A stretch of 64,000 nt of DNA from Ochotona curzoniae (lineage: Eukaryota > Chordata > Mammalia > Lagomorpha > Ochotonidae), in the NCBI RefSeq assembly GCF_017591425.1, contig NW_024466307.1:3098001-3162000 (forward strand), read 5' to 3'. The position numbers and the translations under genes are program-made. How positions within the stretch are numbered: the first letter of the stretch is position 1; the number at the start of each line of letters is the position of its first letter. Shown here piece by piece: positions 28,736 through 40,894 of the stretch. The notes beneath the pieces are model-generated. The model was not told where the DNA came from. It ran no database searches and saw only the letters and a list, made by a program, of their open reading frames with translations.

Positions 28736-31700
28736 GAAAGATGGTCAGATGGAGGGCTGTGTCTTCCTGTTTGTAACTCGTTTGTTGCTCAATTATCAAC
28801 GAGGGCAGCCATCTCCTGGACACCCCTCGGCCCCAGTCACCACAGCCCGTGGATGTCGCTGTCTCCTATGTAAAATGACATGTGGCAGCGGTGGCGGGGG
28901 AGGAGCTGTGACTAGGCTGGGAGGGTTGATGCCATCCCCACAGGCGTGAGAGAGCTGCAGAAGGTGTTGGGCAGAGTTCCTTCCCCTTTGGCTCTCTGGC
29001 TCTCACCCTCTCTCCCTTCTGCCTTCCACCAAGGGATGAAACCCTGTGAAGACCCTTCGAGAGAGTACCACCTTGCTCCTGGACTTGCTGGGCTCCAGAA
29101 CTGTGAGTCAAACACACTTCTGTTTCTTCTAAGCAGCCGGTCCCTGCTATTGTGTGTCAGCGCACAGAGCCGACTGAGCCATGGAGGCTCAGGGTGGGCA
29201 GGTAACTGGAGAAGAATGCACAGTTGCTCAGTGGGAGAGCCCAGTGTTCATGAGTAGGCTTCTCCTCCTTGGTAACGGTGACAGTACAGAACCAGTCCAG
29301 AGGAGCTGACGATAACTGGCTTTATGTAAACCCTGCCACAGCTGAATGAGAGGGGGCGATCATGTTAGGATAAAGAACAGGAAGTGTTCCTATGTGTTTA
29401 CCTGAAGAAATTCCTTACATGGTAGCACTTCACATGAAAGCATTTGAAGGGGGAGATTAATTCTCTAAACTGTTTGTGTATTGGTTGATTTACCATGGGT
29501 CAAACCCACTCTATGTAAATGTACATGCCTCTTTTTTCCTGCAAAGTTTGTGCTCCCGGTTTACGTATGTGTGAAGAATTGTTTGCACCTGATATGTTCT
29601 GTGCTAAATTAGATACAGACCAGAGAGCTCTTGTTAATTGCCAACGTTTTGGAAGTTTACATTTTGGGGCAGAGAATCGGCAAGGCTCAAGAGCATAGTA
29701 GCAAGTTGGTTCATTTGTTCACTCCATCAGCACTTTGGAAACACTTTTGAGGGAGCAGCATGCGGAGTATCCAGGGAGGGACTCAAGTGCTCAGTGATGA
29801 CATGGTCTGAGCTGGGGACCAGTGCATCCTGCCAGTGGGCTTGGTAGAGTCAGCCGTGGGTAGTGCGGCACCACCTCCAGGCCCGGCTTTGTGTGTCTAC
29901 AGGGGAGTAGGGGTGTGGACATGAAGTTTTCATTTGGTTTCATTTTACTGAAACCAACTTAATTCTGACGTGACCTTTCCTGTGCGGAAGGGCTGCTCCC
30001 CTGCATGGCCTCGAAGAGGCCTTAGTCCATCTGGCTTGGATTAGAAGGGAAGACGGGCATTTTTGGGTTTCACATTGAAACACACTTAATTGTCAACAGA
30101 CAGGGAAGATGGAAACAAAAGATGGCTTGTAAGGGAAGCTCTTCCTCCTTTGTTAGAGACTATGCAAATAGAAGCTTTTCCTGCAGTCCCTGCTATTGGG
30201 CCCCTACCCTTAAGTAGAACACAGCTTTGCCCTTGCAGAGTCCTGCAGCTGGTCAGAGCATTGAACTGATACCGGACAACCAGACTGTAAGGAGAAGCAA
30301 GCGGGACATGACTTGACATAACTGAAGTCACGTTTTGCTGAAGTCTGGAGCAAAATGAGGGCCTGTGTAATGGTAGCCAAATGGAGAAATGGATTCCTCA
30401 CTGGGCCAGAGACACTGCCTGCAGCGCTCTCCCTCCCAGGGCCCTAGCCACACTGAGCTTTTGTATGGCCAACATGCTCCACTGAAGGGTTCTCTCATTT
30501 GAACTTTGTTTTTGAAACTAGTGGGTGGTCACTTTATGGTCTAAAGAGCCAGTTTTCACACCTTCTGGCCTACTCCACCATGTACATTTCTGCTGAAGCC
30601 ACCCCCTACTTATGGTTTATTTCTGAGTTTGTTTCTAGATACATCTTGCTGCAGGCTGTCACAGCAGACCTTGAAATCTAGAGTGTAAACCTCAAACTTT
30701 GGTTGCTTTCCCTAAGTGTGCCTCTTGCTGGTAACAGTGTCTGAATTCTTCCAGTTGCTCAAGTTTGGGAGTCGGGCATGGTGCCAGCCATCTGCTCTTC
30801 AGCCAACTTGCTGTCAGTTGGTAGGAGTGGGATGAACTTGAATCTGCAGGTCTATGATGTCTGCTAAGAATTCTAGATCATGAAGGTCTTCAACTATTCT
30901 TATAATGGGTTTTTATACCACAAAATAAAATTGATCCTGCTCAAAATGAGGACTGGCAAAAAGAAAGTTGCACAATGGGTGAGGCTGTTGAGCAATCAGC
31001 TGGTCTCATTTGTTGGTTAAACAGTGTTTTCCAACATAATGTGCCAAAATTAAGTTACCAGCCTAGCAGAATGGCACCTTACAGGGGACCTTTGCAGATT
31101 TCACTTTCTGGGCTTGGCTAAGTGTTACGAAGTTTATTAAGTGTGCTAGGCCAACGAGGCAGAATCATTGCATGAAATGACTCTAGTGCCACAGCCAGTA
31201 AAACAGCCCCCCGCTGTTCCACTGGGGGGGGGATTCAGCTTCAGAGAAAGAAGAGAAGGCATTTAACTAGTGGAGTGAGCATATTTGTGGGAAATGTGGG
31301 ATTGTGGGTGGAGATGGAATATGGGAGAAATCAGGAGGCTGTGCAGATATTCCTGTGAAGAGCTCTAGGAGACATTTTAGTTTCTACATTTGTGCCCTTG
31401 TGGGAACATTCTATGCAAGAGTTGTATTGGTAAATATGGAATGCTTGGGTATCCCTGTAAAAACTGTAGGGTGTGACTCTTTACCAGCTCCCTAAAATAC
31501 TAAGGTCTGTAGCATCTCTGAATGAATGTGTGTCTATCCAGATATGTGACATTTATACATAAACGCGTATGGATGGAGTGTGCCACACAGAGCTACAGTG
31601 TGTTTATTTGTAGTTATGCACATAGATTGCTTCTGGGCACATGAACTTCCTTTCTGTGTTTTGTGTACTCTTGGTGAAAACTGAGTCCATTCTGCAACCT

Positions 31701-33546
31701 AGCATCTCTTGACGTGTATCAGTCCTGACACAGAACAACCCTTGGCCCTCACCCATGCTTCCAGAGGTTACAGATGTTTGTTTTCCTTGCTAGCAATTGA
31801 ATTTAGCCCACCAGTACATTTTTATAAAAATCAGCATTTGGTAATTGCTTTCCGATTGGGTTAGGTTGGGTTTGAACCAGTGACCTTTGTAGCAGAATCT
31901 CTGTTCAGTCTCATTTGCCTGGTTAAAAATCTTGAAGTTGGAAAAAAATCTTAAAAAATGCTTCTTGATCTCAAAATTGCATGTCCAGATATAAAATAAA
32001 TACATAGGACAGTTTTCCTGAGTGTTTCTTTTACTCCTGATGCTTCATTTTTTTTTTTAAATCAAATTTTAGGAGAGAATCAAGAATTGTATTCCAAGTG
32101 TCTTAGTAGTAGATTTTTTTTGTAGTCTTGATAGTTAAGAATTGTTCTCCAGAAACAAGAAATTTACTGTGTGGGGAATAGTTTCTCAAAGCATGGGGCA
32201 GCTCCAGTGAAATTTGCTGGATGTTCAGACTGTTGTGAAATCTCAGCAGCTTAAACAGAGAAATACGAGAAAGCTAGCATGGTGGTGGTCTTCAGGTATT
32301 TTCCCGCTGACCTGAGCAGTTCCCATGAGGATAAAGGACAACCACAAGAAGACTTGGTGTTTATGGCCTGTCCGTATGGATATCAGCAGCTTGATTGATT
32401 CTGATGCAGGACAAAGAGGTCAAGCGTGCAATGTTCCCGGATCCTGGATCTTGTTGCTTCAGATTCTGTGTAATCCAGGCCATCTTCTTCCACAGGAACT
32501 CTATTCTGCTACAGCTCAGGATTTCTGTGAGGAACTCGTGCCTTAATGGTCTTTCTGGTAGAACATTGTGCATTTATTGTGCATTTCCTTTTCTTGGTGA
32601 CTGGCATGGGAGATCTAGTTGAAGTTCCTGTGTCTTGGGCAGGGGCAAGGATTATGGAAAAGGAGTTAAGTTAGGCGACTGGAATCCTAACTGGAGAAAA
32701 AGTGCAAAACTTGATCCTGGTTGATGTGGCGATGTCTGCAACTCTGCCTTGCAAACAAATACACAGTGTAGCCTTGGGCTACCTTGATGTGGCACTAACG
32801 TGGGCGTGGCTCTGTCAGTCATCCATAACCCAGCTCTGGGGCAACAAGTAGACAAGTGTGGTGTTTGGAAAAACCCGTGGTCAGAGGATAAACTTAACCT
32901 ATGATAGGCTGAGATTGAACAGCCAACGGAAGACCTCCAAGATGGAGAAATGCTGAGCGGAGTTGAATCCCTGCTCCTTTCTCGATTCTTACAAGCCAGG
33001 GAGGAGACAAGGAAGCCCACCTGGGGCCATCTCAGTGGTGGCAAGGAATATAGATAAGCCCTGAGCGTGGCTCACATGTCAGCTCACCATGCCACTGCCC
33101 TGGTTTTATCTAGAGTGTGTGCATGGCTCACGTGACAGCTTTGCCCGACTGCCAAGCTTTGTGGGTGATGGATCACCTCACTGAGGGTGAGCTTGGGAGT
33201 TAGTCATTCATAGTAGAAATAGGTGCAGGAAATGAATGTCTCCTTCAGCATCTGTGGCAGCCAATTCCCATGAATCATTGCAGTCCTCCAGCAAACACAT
33301 CAGCGTGCCCTGCAGCGGAGACGCTGCTCGCTGCCAGTCCGCCTCTGATGTTTGGAAGATGAATGCATGCCGTCAATGTGTACTCGACTGTGGGGATTTC
33401 AGATGTGCAGGGCCTGCCTTCTGTGTTTGCCTCTGGATTTTTAAAATGTTCATGAAATTAGGCTGTACAACTGCCTTTTCCCCTCAAATAAGCCAATTTT
33501 TAATGATATTCATGGCACAACACATTTCTTCAATGATCTTGTTACA
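28736..33546. other. Long unique stretch without named repeats
   Basis: About 4.8 kb with no SINE, L1 or gene recognised. Short open frames occur on both strands. A G-run lies at about 31225-31233. Around 31800-32010 and 32040-32110 the sequence is AT-rich. No splice-flanked exon is apparent. Confidence 0.5.
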
Positions 33547-33690
33547 ACATTTATTTGAAAAGCAGTTACTGAGAGAGAGTAAGAAACAAAGAGATTTTAC
33601 ATCTACTGATTCATTGCCCAAATGAGCACCAGTGCACACCATGTAGGGTATAGACTCTGAACTAACCCCTTCCAGGCCATCTGTTTGCAC
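33547..33690 (-). mobile_element. C-SINE 3' fragment
   Basis: Reversed tail 'acatttatttgaaaagcagttactgagagagag' and 'ttttacatctactgattcattgcccaaatgag', followed by a degraded centre. The head half is missing. Confidence 0.65.
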
Positions 33691-36520
33691 TGGGGCTACC
33701 ACGGCTTTAGAGGACGCTCAGCTGACTGGTTTTTACATCACATCACACTGTTTATTCCAGAATGTTCAGAAGGTACGGCAGGCATCGTAACAGTTGGCAG
33801 TGAAACTTTTAAAGCCCACATGGAAGAAAACGAAGTTCTGACTATTTTGTTGCTTAAGGGAATTTAATTTGTGGCCTGTGAAGTTGGATGTTCCTGGATA
33901 GTAGAGGTTTACTAAGCCATAAATGCAATGTATGTTAACCAGAAGCTATTTGGTATTGGCTGAACTCGAGTAGTGAGGCAGGAATTATGCCTAAGCTTAG
34001 AACAGATGAGTGTTAAGGACTATTCTGGGTCTCTAAGAATATTTCTTGAACAAATTGACATTGAAGACAAAAGAGGAAGACGCCTGGAAGACTCAAGAGG
34101 TTACTCCTAGTGTAGTTGGTGCACCCCACGTGGGTGGCACTTAGGTGTGCTGCCTGGGAACACGGCAGATGCCATCTGTGCCTCGTGTCCTTAGCTGTAG
34201 TGCAGAGGTCCCACAGTGCAAGGTGCATCTCCTGTGGAGAAGTGCTGAAGTGGAACGTGTTCATCTGTGTAAATGCTGGGAGAGAAGGGCCAAGAGGTAG
34301 GCGTGTGTTAGCTACTTCTGTTGTTGTCATTGCTACTCTAAAGAGCAGACAGGAAATCACAGTTCCCTTGGTGGGAAAGTATGTTAGCTTTTCCCAACCT
34401 CAGAATTAATGACTCTTAACTCCGCCAACAACCAAGTTCTGGGTCTAGTAGGCCTGGACCGGGCTGTCCTCCACCACACAGGAAGGTTCAGAAGAGAAAC
34501 CCCTGGGTGGAGGAAGCTTGCTCTACAAAGAATGAAGGAAGGAGCAGGACTGAGCTGTCCTGTGTGTTCTTGTTGAATTGACAAAGATGAGTGTGTCTGT
34601 GATGAACTGACAAAGGCAGGGAGCAGCTGATGGGGGCTGGGAGCTTGGGGGAAGCATCCCCCTGCACCTGTGCAGAGATGCTCCTTAGAGAACTCGCTGC
34701 ATTACTGGATCCTGCGGGGTCCTTTTCAGCGGAGAGTGACAGACAACTAGGCTTAACATAGGCTGTGACTGGAAAGCATTGGAGCAGCAGGCACAAGCGT
34801 CTAAGATGCAGGTGTAGCTGTCTCTTCCCCTTGCTTGCTCATGTTCATTGTCCCCACCACGGACAGCCTCTGCCTACTAGAACAGAAGGTCACTCACAGG
34901 CAGCCCTACTGACCAGGAGATCAAGACACCCTGTCCCATGTCTGAAGTTGAAGACACCTGCTGAGAAGCCTCAGTTGGTCAGCTTGTCTCACACCTTCCT
35001 CAAAACCAGGCCAGGGCCTCTGCCAGCCCCTGTGGTCAGGGAATACAGTTTGTGATCACAGTTCCATAGGAGGCACTAGAATGAAGCCCCCATTCTAATC
35101 CTAGCTGCAGGTACCGTGCCCGTTATGGTTTTCAATGAAGGAGTGAGTGAATAAAAGAAATTATTTGTCAGTCTCGCTGGATCTGATATTGTGTCCATCT
35201 TTTAGGCTTCAGATATGTGTTTTTAAATGTATGTTTTTTTTCTATATCTCGAATAGCCATAGCTTTTGGGGGAGGTGGGAAAAATAAACTGTTTCTAATA
35301 TGGGTTGTGGTGACCAATTAATAACGAGGAGTACCAGTGAATTCCAGGAAGCTGCCTACATCTAGGGAGCCCATTTGGCCAGATAGAAGTCCACAGGAGG
35401 CCAATGACATTGAGAAATAATGGAATGAGTGCAGTGGTGTAAGAATTGGCAATGGAGCCGAGACTGTTAAAACAGCAACGCAGACTAGGAGAACTTGGAG
35501 ACCTATAAAATGTGTTTGTTGTCTTTCCTGAACTTTTGGAACTTGTTCCTATTGGGTTTCTACAAGCTTTTCCTTGTCTTCCTTATTGGATGCTACAGGT
35601 TTCATGGCATGGGATATAATGGTGTTCAGCCCGTTTAGTAACCAATGAGTCTATTGTGCCCAACTTAAATCCTTTCTTACAAACACAAAGGAAAGATTTC
35701 CATCCATGGATTTTAGATACAAGAACAGTCTCAAACTAAAATGCCAAGACACAGAGCTTAGCTTGGGAGCGTGGTCCTGGGGGCAGAGGGCAGAAAATGG
35801 AGGGTGAAATAGCGGAGGACGATGTGTTGAGCCATGCTGCAGGTGGCTCTCGCTTCCAAGGATGGCTCTGAAATGTGTGTGAGAGCTCAGCTCCCAGTGG
35901 TCATGGCTGGCCTCCTGGGCTCCAACCTTCTCACTCTTGTGTGCTCTAAGCTGCCGTTAAAGACCATCTGTGAAGAGCTTTGGCATGGTGGGTCAAGGTG
36001 GAGCAAAATCCCAGAAGCAGCTTTGAAGGTGGAACTGCAGAGAGGAGTATGAACTTGCCCTATGGGCCATTCTTTATTGCTGTGACTGTTTTTGCTTCCC
36101 TCTCAAGGACCTGGGATGGCAGGAACTTGGGGAGGGAGAATGACAAGGTCTGTGTTGCCCCAGGCCACTGGAAAACTGTCAGTGTGAGTCCCTCCTCAAG
36201 ACCATCAGGAGCCCAACTCTGTCACAGAAACTTCTCTAAGTTCTCTAGAGATTATTTTTAATGGCTTTTGCTTCCATTCTGCATTTGTTTGAAAATATCT
36301 CAGACTTTGAAGACATGTCAAAAATGCATGGGTCATGTGGCTTTTGGAAGGATTTATTGAGTTTTGCTATTTTATCTGGCTTTTCAAAGAATGCCTCGGA
36401 AAAGGGTCTGTGAACTTGGTGACGCCTATTGAGAGAATTGATGGAGTGATGAACTCCAACTGCCACGCAAGGCACCCTCTGATTTGCTTAGTCTGTTTGA
36501 GTAGGAGGTGACTTAAAAAC
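33691..36520. other. Unique non-coding sequence
   Basis: No gene or named repeat. Open frames (34013-34360 -, 34116-34409 +) are mirror frames of each other. Confidence 0.5.
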
Positions 36521-36830
36521 AAGATTTATTTTTTATTGGAAAGTCAGATTTACAGAGAGAAGGACAGAATAAGATCTTCCATCCACTGGTTCACTTCCCA
36601 AGTGGCTGTGATGGCCAGAGCTGAGCCAATCGGGAGACAAGAGCTTCTTCCACATGGAGACAGGAACTTGCCACATGGGTGTAGGGTCCCAAGGCTTTGG
36701 GTCATCCTCTACTGCTTTTCCAGGCCACATCAGGGAGCTGGAAGGAAAGTGGAGTGCTGGGATTCAAATTGGTGCAGATATGGGATTCAGGCACATCCAA
36801 GGCGAGGACTTTAGCTGTTAGGCTACCACA
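36521..36830 (-). mobile_element. C-SINE, intermediate-age copy, full length
   Basis: Reversed tail 'caagatttattttttattgg', 'agtcagatttacagagagaagg', 'gatcttccatccactggttcacttcccaagtgg', 'gtcccaaggctttgggtcatcc' and 'gggattcaaattggtgcagatatggga'. The reversed head is 'aaggcgaggactttagctgttaggctacca'. Resembles the young copy at 18068 in layout, with moderate divergence and a short extra duplicated 'cacatgg' segment near 36650-36675. Confidence 0.9.
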
Positions 36831-37975
36831 GACTGTTATCCAGAGCAGGCAGGGTTTTCAAGAATCTTGGAGGTTATCACTTCAGAAACAGGGCTATCCG
36901 AGCTGCTGCTTTGTGACAAGATGGCAGAAAAACATAGGCTGCCTGTTGTGGCAGAGTCAGCTCTGTCAGGAAGTGCCCATCTGTCCCAAGGTTTGTGTGA
37001 AGGAAATCGGCCTGATGTTTGGTCCTGGGATGGCCTGGGGACAGTCACAGTTCAGCCACAGCACAGTGTGGACAACTTAGGCATTTTGGAGTCTCGGCCC
37101 TATCTTGTTACTGCTCCCATTCTCGGTTCCCGTAGCCTCAAACAGCACCTCAGTCCGCAGGCTCCTGAGAGATGATCACAAAGTAAAGCTTGGAAAGGGA
37201 TTTCAGCAGGTGGCCTCTCTTCCCATGACTCTTGTGGGCTCAGTAGTTTCTCATGATGCCCCCAACTGAGAGAAATGCCCAAAGACTTCCATTTGTTAAG
37301 TAGTTGGGTCCATGTTGTTTAATATATGTTTATATCCTGACAATGCAGTGGTTGCTTTGAAGGGTAATTTGTGTACTTTCAAAGAAAATAAAAACATTTT
37401 CCATTCTAAACCACAGTTGTTTCCCAAGGTGAAGTATGTGTCTACTGGGAACTGCTAACATTCTCAAACTTTGGAATCACATTGGGCACTGCTGCTCCCA
37501 CTTTCTGCTCTACACTATTTTTTCCACTACTTGTGGAACTTTTTTGTCCACTATTTATGGAACTCTCTGCTTCACAAAGACTTAGTGTCATTGAGTGGAA
37601 TGCAGCATGGTCTGCTGTTGGAATGGTGGACTGCCTCTAGACTTGTTCAGGTGGTGATCTGTAGATGCCAACCTTGTGTTTTCCTTTAGAGTGTCAGAGT
37701 GTGATGCTCCTCTTAGGTCAGGGTGAGTAACACATGTCTCACATTTTGGGGTACTGGTTAACAGGAAACACCAGAGTCCAGCTTCTCTACCCTGATCCCG
37801 TGTGTTCTGCAAGGTTGCTCCAGATGATGGACACATGCCACATGTAGTTTATGGAGCAATGACAGTGGAGCAGCCACAACAACCTGAATGTTTGCTAGCA
37901 TCTGATTAAATCAGCAGCAGCTCTGGGGGAGGCTGGGGAGCTACTGTGCACAACGCCTATGCGGTTTCTGTTTTA

Positions 37976-38042
37976 CATGTAGTGCGTGTCTACACTTGAG
38001 CTTAGCCCAAGGCCAAGAAGTGATTCATGTAGTGCACGTCTA
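37976..38042. repeat. Short direct repeat, 17 bp, 50 bp apart
   Basis: catgtagtgcgtgtcta at 37976-37992 recurs as catgtagtgcacgtcta at 38026-38042, with two mismatches. It could be a small segmental duplication remnant or diverged target-site duplications, but the 33 bases between them are not a recognised element. Confidence 0.7.
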
Positions 38043-39801
38043 AGAACACAGTGTGAATGGCAGCAACTTAGAATCACAGGAGTCTTGATGGGCAACCAGG
38101 AGTATGCCTCCTTCCAAGGATTAGCTCAGCGATCACTCCTTGGAGTACCACATGGCAGTGAAGGGAGAGAAGAGCGTGTGTGGAAGGCAACGTGGAAAAC
38201 AAGACCAGCGAGTTCCCAGGCAGATCTGTTTTAGAAACAAAAATGAAAGCGGAAAAACTGAGCATTTATTCCTGGTTTTAGGAAACAAGTGTTTCCATTT
38301 CCTTAGGACAGTCGTTGGGTACTCAAAGAAGTACAGATTCACTGCATTGCTATAGTATTAAAAAGGAGAAAGGCGCACTCTCTTTAATTATCTCATTAAA
38401 TATCCCAGCTTAGTGAGAGAGAGATGGATGAGACAACTAGCATATGGTGTAAATCATGTTGCGGAGTCCAGTCATAGCCCTTCAAGCTAGAACGAGAAGT
38501 CTGCAAAATGAAGGAGCACGTTGTGGTGTACTCTTCCTTCCGCGTCATGGTCGCATCGTCTGGGCTGCTGGAATTCCGGCTTTACCCAGTCTGTTCCCCG
38601 TGCTTGTCCTTCTGAGGACATTTGCTTGCAGTTGCTAGGTCTGAGGGGTGGCTGGGAGCTAGCTGTTGGTGGGGGAGGCTTGTTGTTTGTGGAGCACCTG
38701 CCATGGTGAGTGGAGAGGAGAGGGACCCTGGGTCAGAGCTGGCTCTCTGTGTGCAGCTAAGAGCTGGTGGGCAGTGTTGCGCTCTGAAATTTGAACCAGA
38801 CTTTGCATGTTGTGAAAATGTCTTTTCCAAGGCAAGAATACAGAACATGTTTAAGAACTTGTTAACTTGATTTGCCTCTACCAGTGTTGGGTGAGGGAAC
38901 GGAAGGGGGTTAACTACAAGAATTTTTCACAGCATTATTTGGCGGGGGGTCAGATGATCCTATCTTGAGTTTCAGAAAGATCAGGTACCAGTAAGACTGG
39001 CCAAAGTTAATGTTGGAGGAAGGGAAATAATAGCAATAAATCTAGACAGGAACTGATAATATATTCTGAGTGAAAATGAAGAGAAAGGGGTAGATTAGAG
39101 AAAGATTTAGAATGTGCAATCCATGGAACTTAATCATGACACTAAATTACCATTCAGCTTGGTATGCTTGATAACCAGTGATCTAATTGGGGAAGAATCG
39201 TGCAAAGTTGGGGACTCGAGTTAAGGATGTGTGCAGTGGGGAAGCAGAAGTCCTGGGTGTGGAGTGAGGGCCCTGTGAAGCAGGTGGCGTGAGGGGGACA
39301 ACCCTGCAACCCGATCCCTGGGCAGGTAACACTAGAAGATACAAGCAGAGAGAAGAGCCTTGGCAGAAGGAAGGGCCTGCAGGGCACAGGGGAAATCATG
39401 GGGATTCTGTTCCAGGGAAGGCAGGTGTGAAACATGTTCAGAGGAGAAAAGCCGAGGGGATCTGGTGGTACAGAACTGTCAAATGCATGTTTGTAGGAGA
39501 GTGTCCTTCAGGGGTCCACACTGTGTTGTTCATCTGTGCAGTAAATGTTCCTGGGTGGCTGGGTGGAACAGCAAAGATGAAAGTGAATGTGTAAAGAAAG
39601 AAGTGAGGGACAGTGTATTCATCTTGAAAGGCCGTTTTTCTTAGAATATGAGTGCAGCCATGCTCTGCTGGTTCATAGGTCTGAACTGAACTTGACTCAT
39701 CATTCTATTGCTATTGCTTGCCACCAGTCAAGATGTCAGCATACTTCAGGTGTAACGGAATTGTTAATATCTAGGAGCATGTTGACTTTTAAAAGGAGGG
39801 G

Positions 39802-39833
39802 ATAATAAAATAAAATAAAATAAAATAAAATAA
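39802..39833. repeat. (ATAAA)n microsatellite
   Basis: About six tandem ATAAA/TAAAA units. It resembles the A-rich tail of a plus-strand retroposon, but no body is recognised upstream. Confidence 0.9.
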
Positions 39834-40875
39834 GAGGCAGAATAAATGACTGGGCACAGTTTTCTTCAGTGTCAGTCAATGTCATCTGAATAATAAAACA
39901 GTAAGTCTACTTTGGAAAAAACAGTCTAGTAACTTCTTCCAAATTAAGCACAGCTGGGCTTACTGCAATATTATACTACCTGCCCCATAAAATGGCTATT
40001 TTGCTTGAAAACCTTGTGCAGTGTTTGTTTTAATTAAAAACACTATCAGTTGGTGAACTGAAAATATATCGTCATTATAATGCTCAAAGCCACAGCTAGT
40101 CCCACGTGTGTTCTGAGAAACAGCCTCCCTCTGTGTCATGGTGTCCCGTTCCCGCTGGGTTCTGGGTGTGTGCCTCCCAGTCTTGGCTCCTAGAGTCTAC
40201 CCTGAACTGCTGCTTTCTGCCAAACCAAATTCACCCTTCCTCTCGAGCCAGCAGAAAGTCTGCATCTCCCAAGATGTCTGTTTTGTGACAGTGTGTTCTG
40301 CCCTGTGGCTTGTCTGGTTTGCAAACCACTGCCCTATACTTGGCAATTACTCGGTGCATCCTTTACCCCCAAGGACATTTTAAAGGGATTTGATGTCTTC
40401 TCTAGCCCTGTAGATGATTGATTTTTTGAAAGAATTTTTGATTGGTACATTTTTTCATTTGAATACACCATGTGACTGATGTTATTGGGAATAACCAAGT
40501 TTATGTCTTCATGTCTTAGCCATGAGTAATCAGACTGTTAGAGTCAAAGTGTTTTAGATTCACGCCAAGGTCTGCTTATGTCACCTTGTTAGTTCAATGT
40601 TTAACATGATCATAGGGCTTTGAGGCAAGCATACTTCAGTCTGTATGTGGACTTGGACAGCTGTAACTTTAGGGGCACCTGTGATGGTTAATTGGTGGCT
40701 CCTTGCTCCTGTTCATTCCTTGCCCTTGCCTGTGAGTGACTGACAGACTGACCCATGCACACTACATTTTCCAGGTTTGCAGATGAGAGTCTGATGGGAG
40801 ACTGGAAGGCAGAAGAAGGGAATGGGTATTGTCCTCAACCTCTGCCCTGGCTTTTACAGGGTCTGTTCTCCCCAG

Positions 40876-40894
40876 TTCCACCCCCTGCTGGACA
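40876..40894 (-). promoter_or_regulatory. CTCF-like motif, minus orientation
   Basis: The core accccctgctgg (40880-40891) matches the reverse complement of the CTCF core consensus at all but its first base. Sequence match only. Many such motifs are unbound. Confidence 0.4.
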
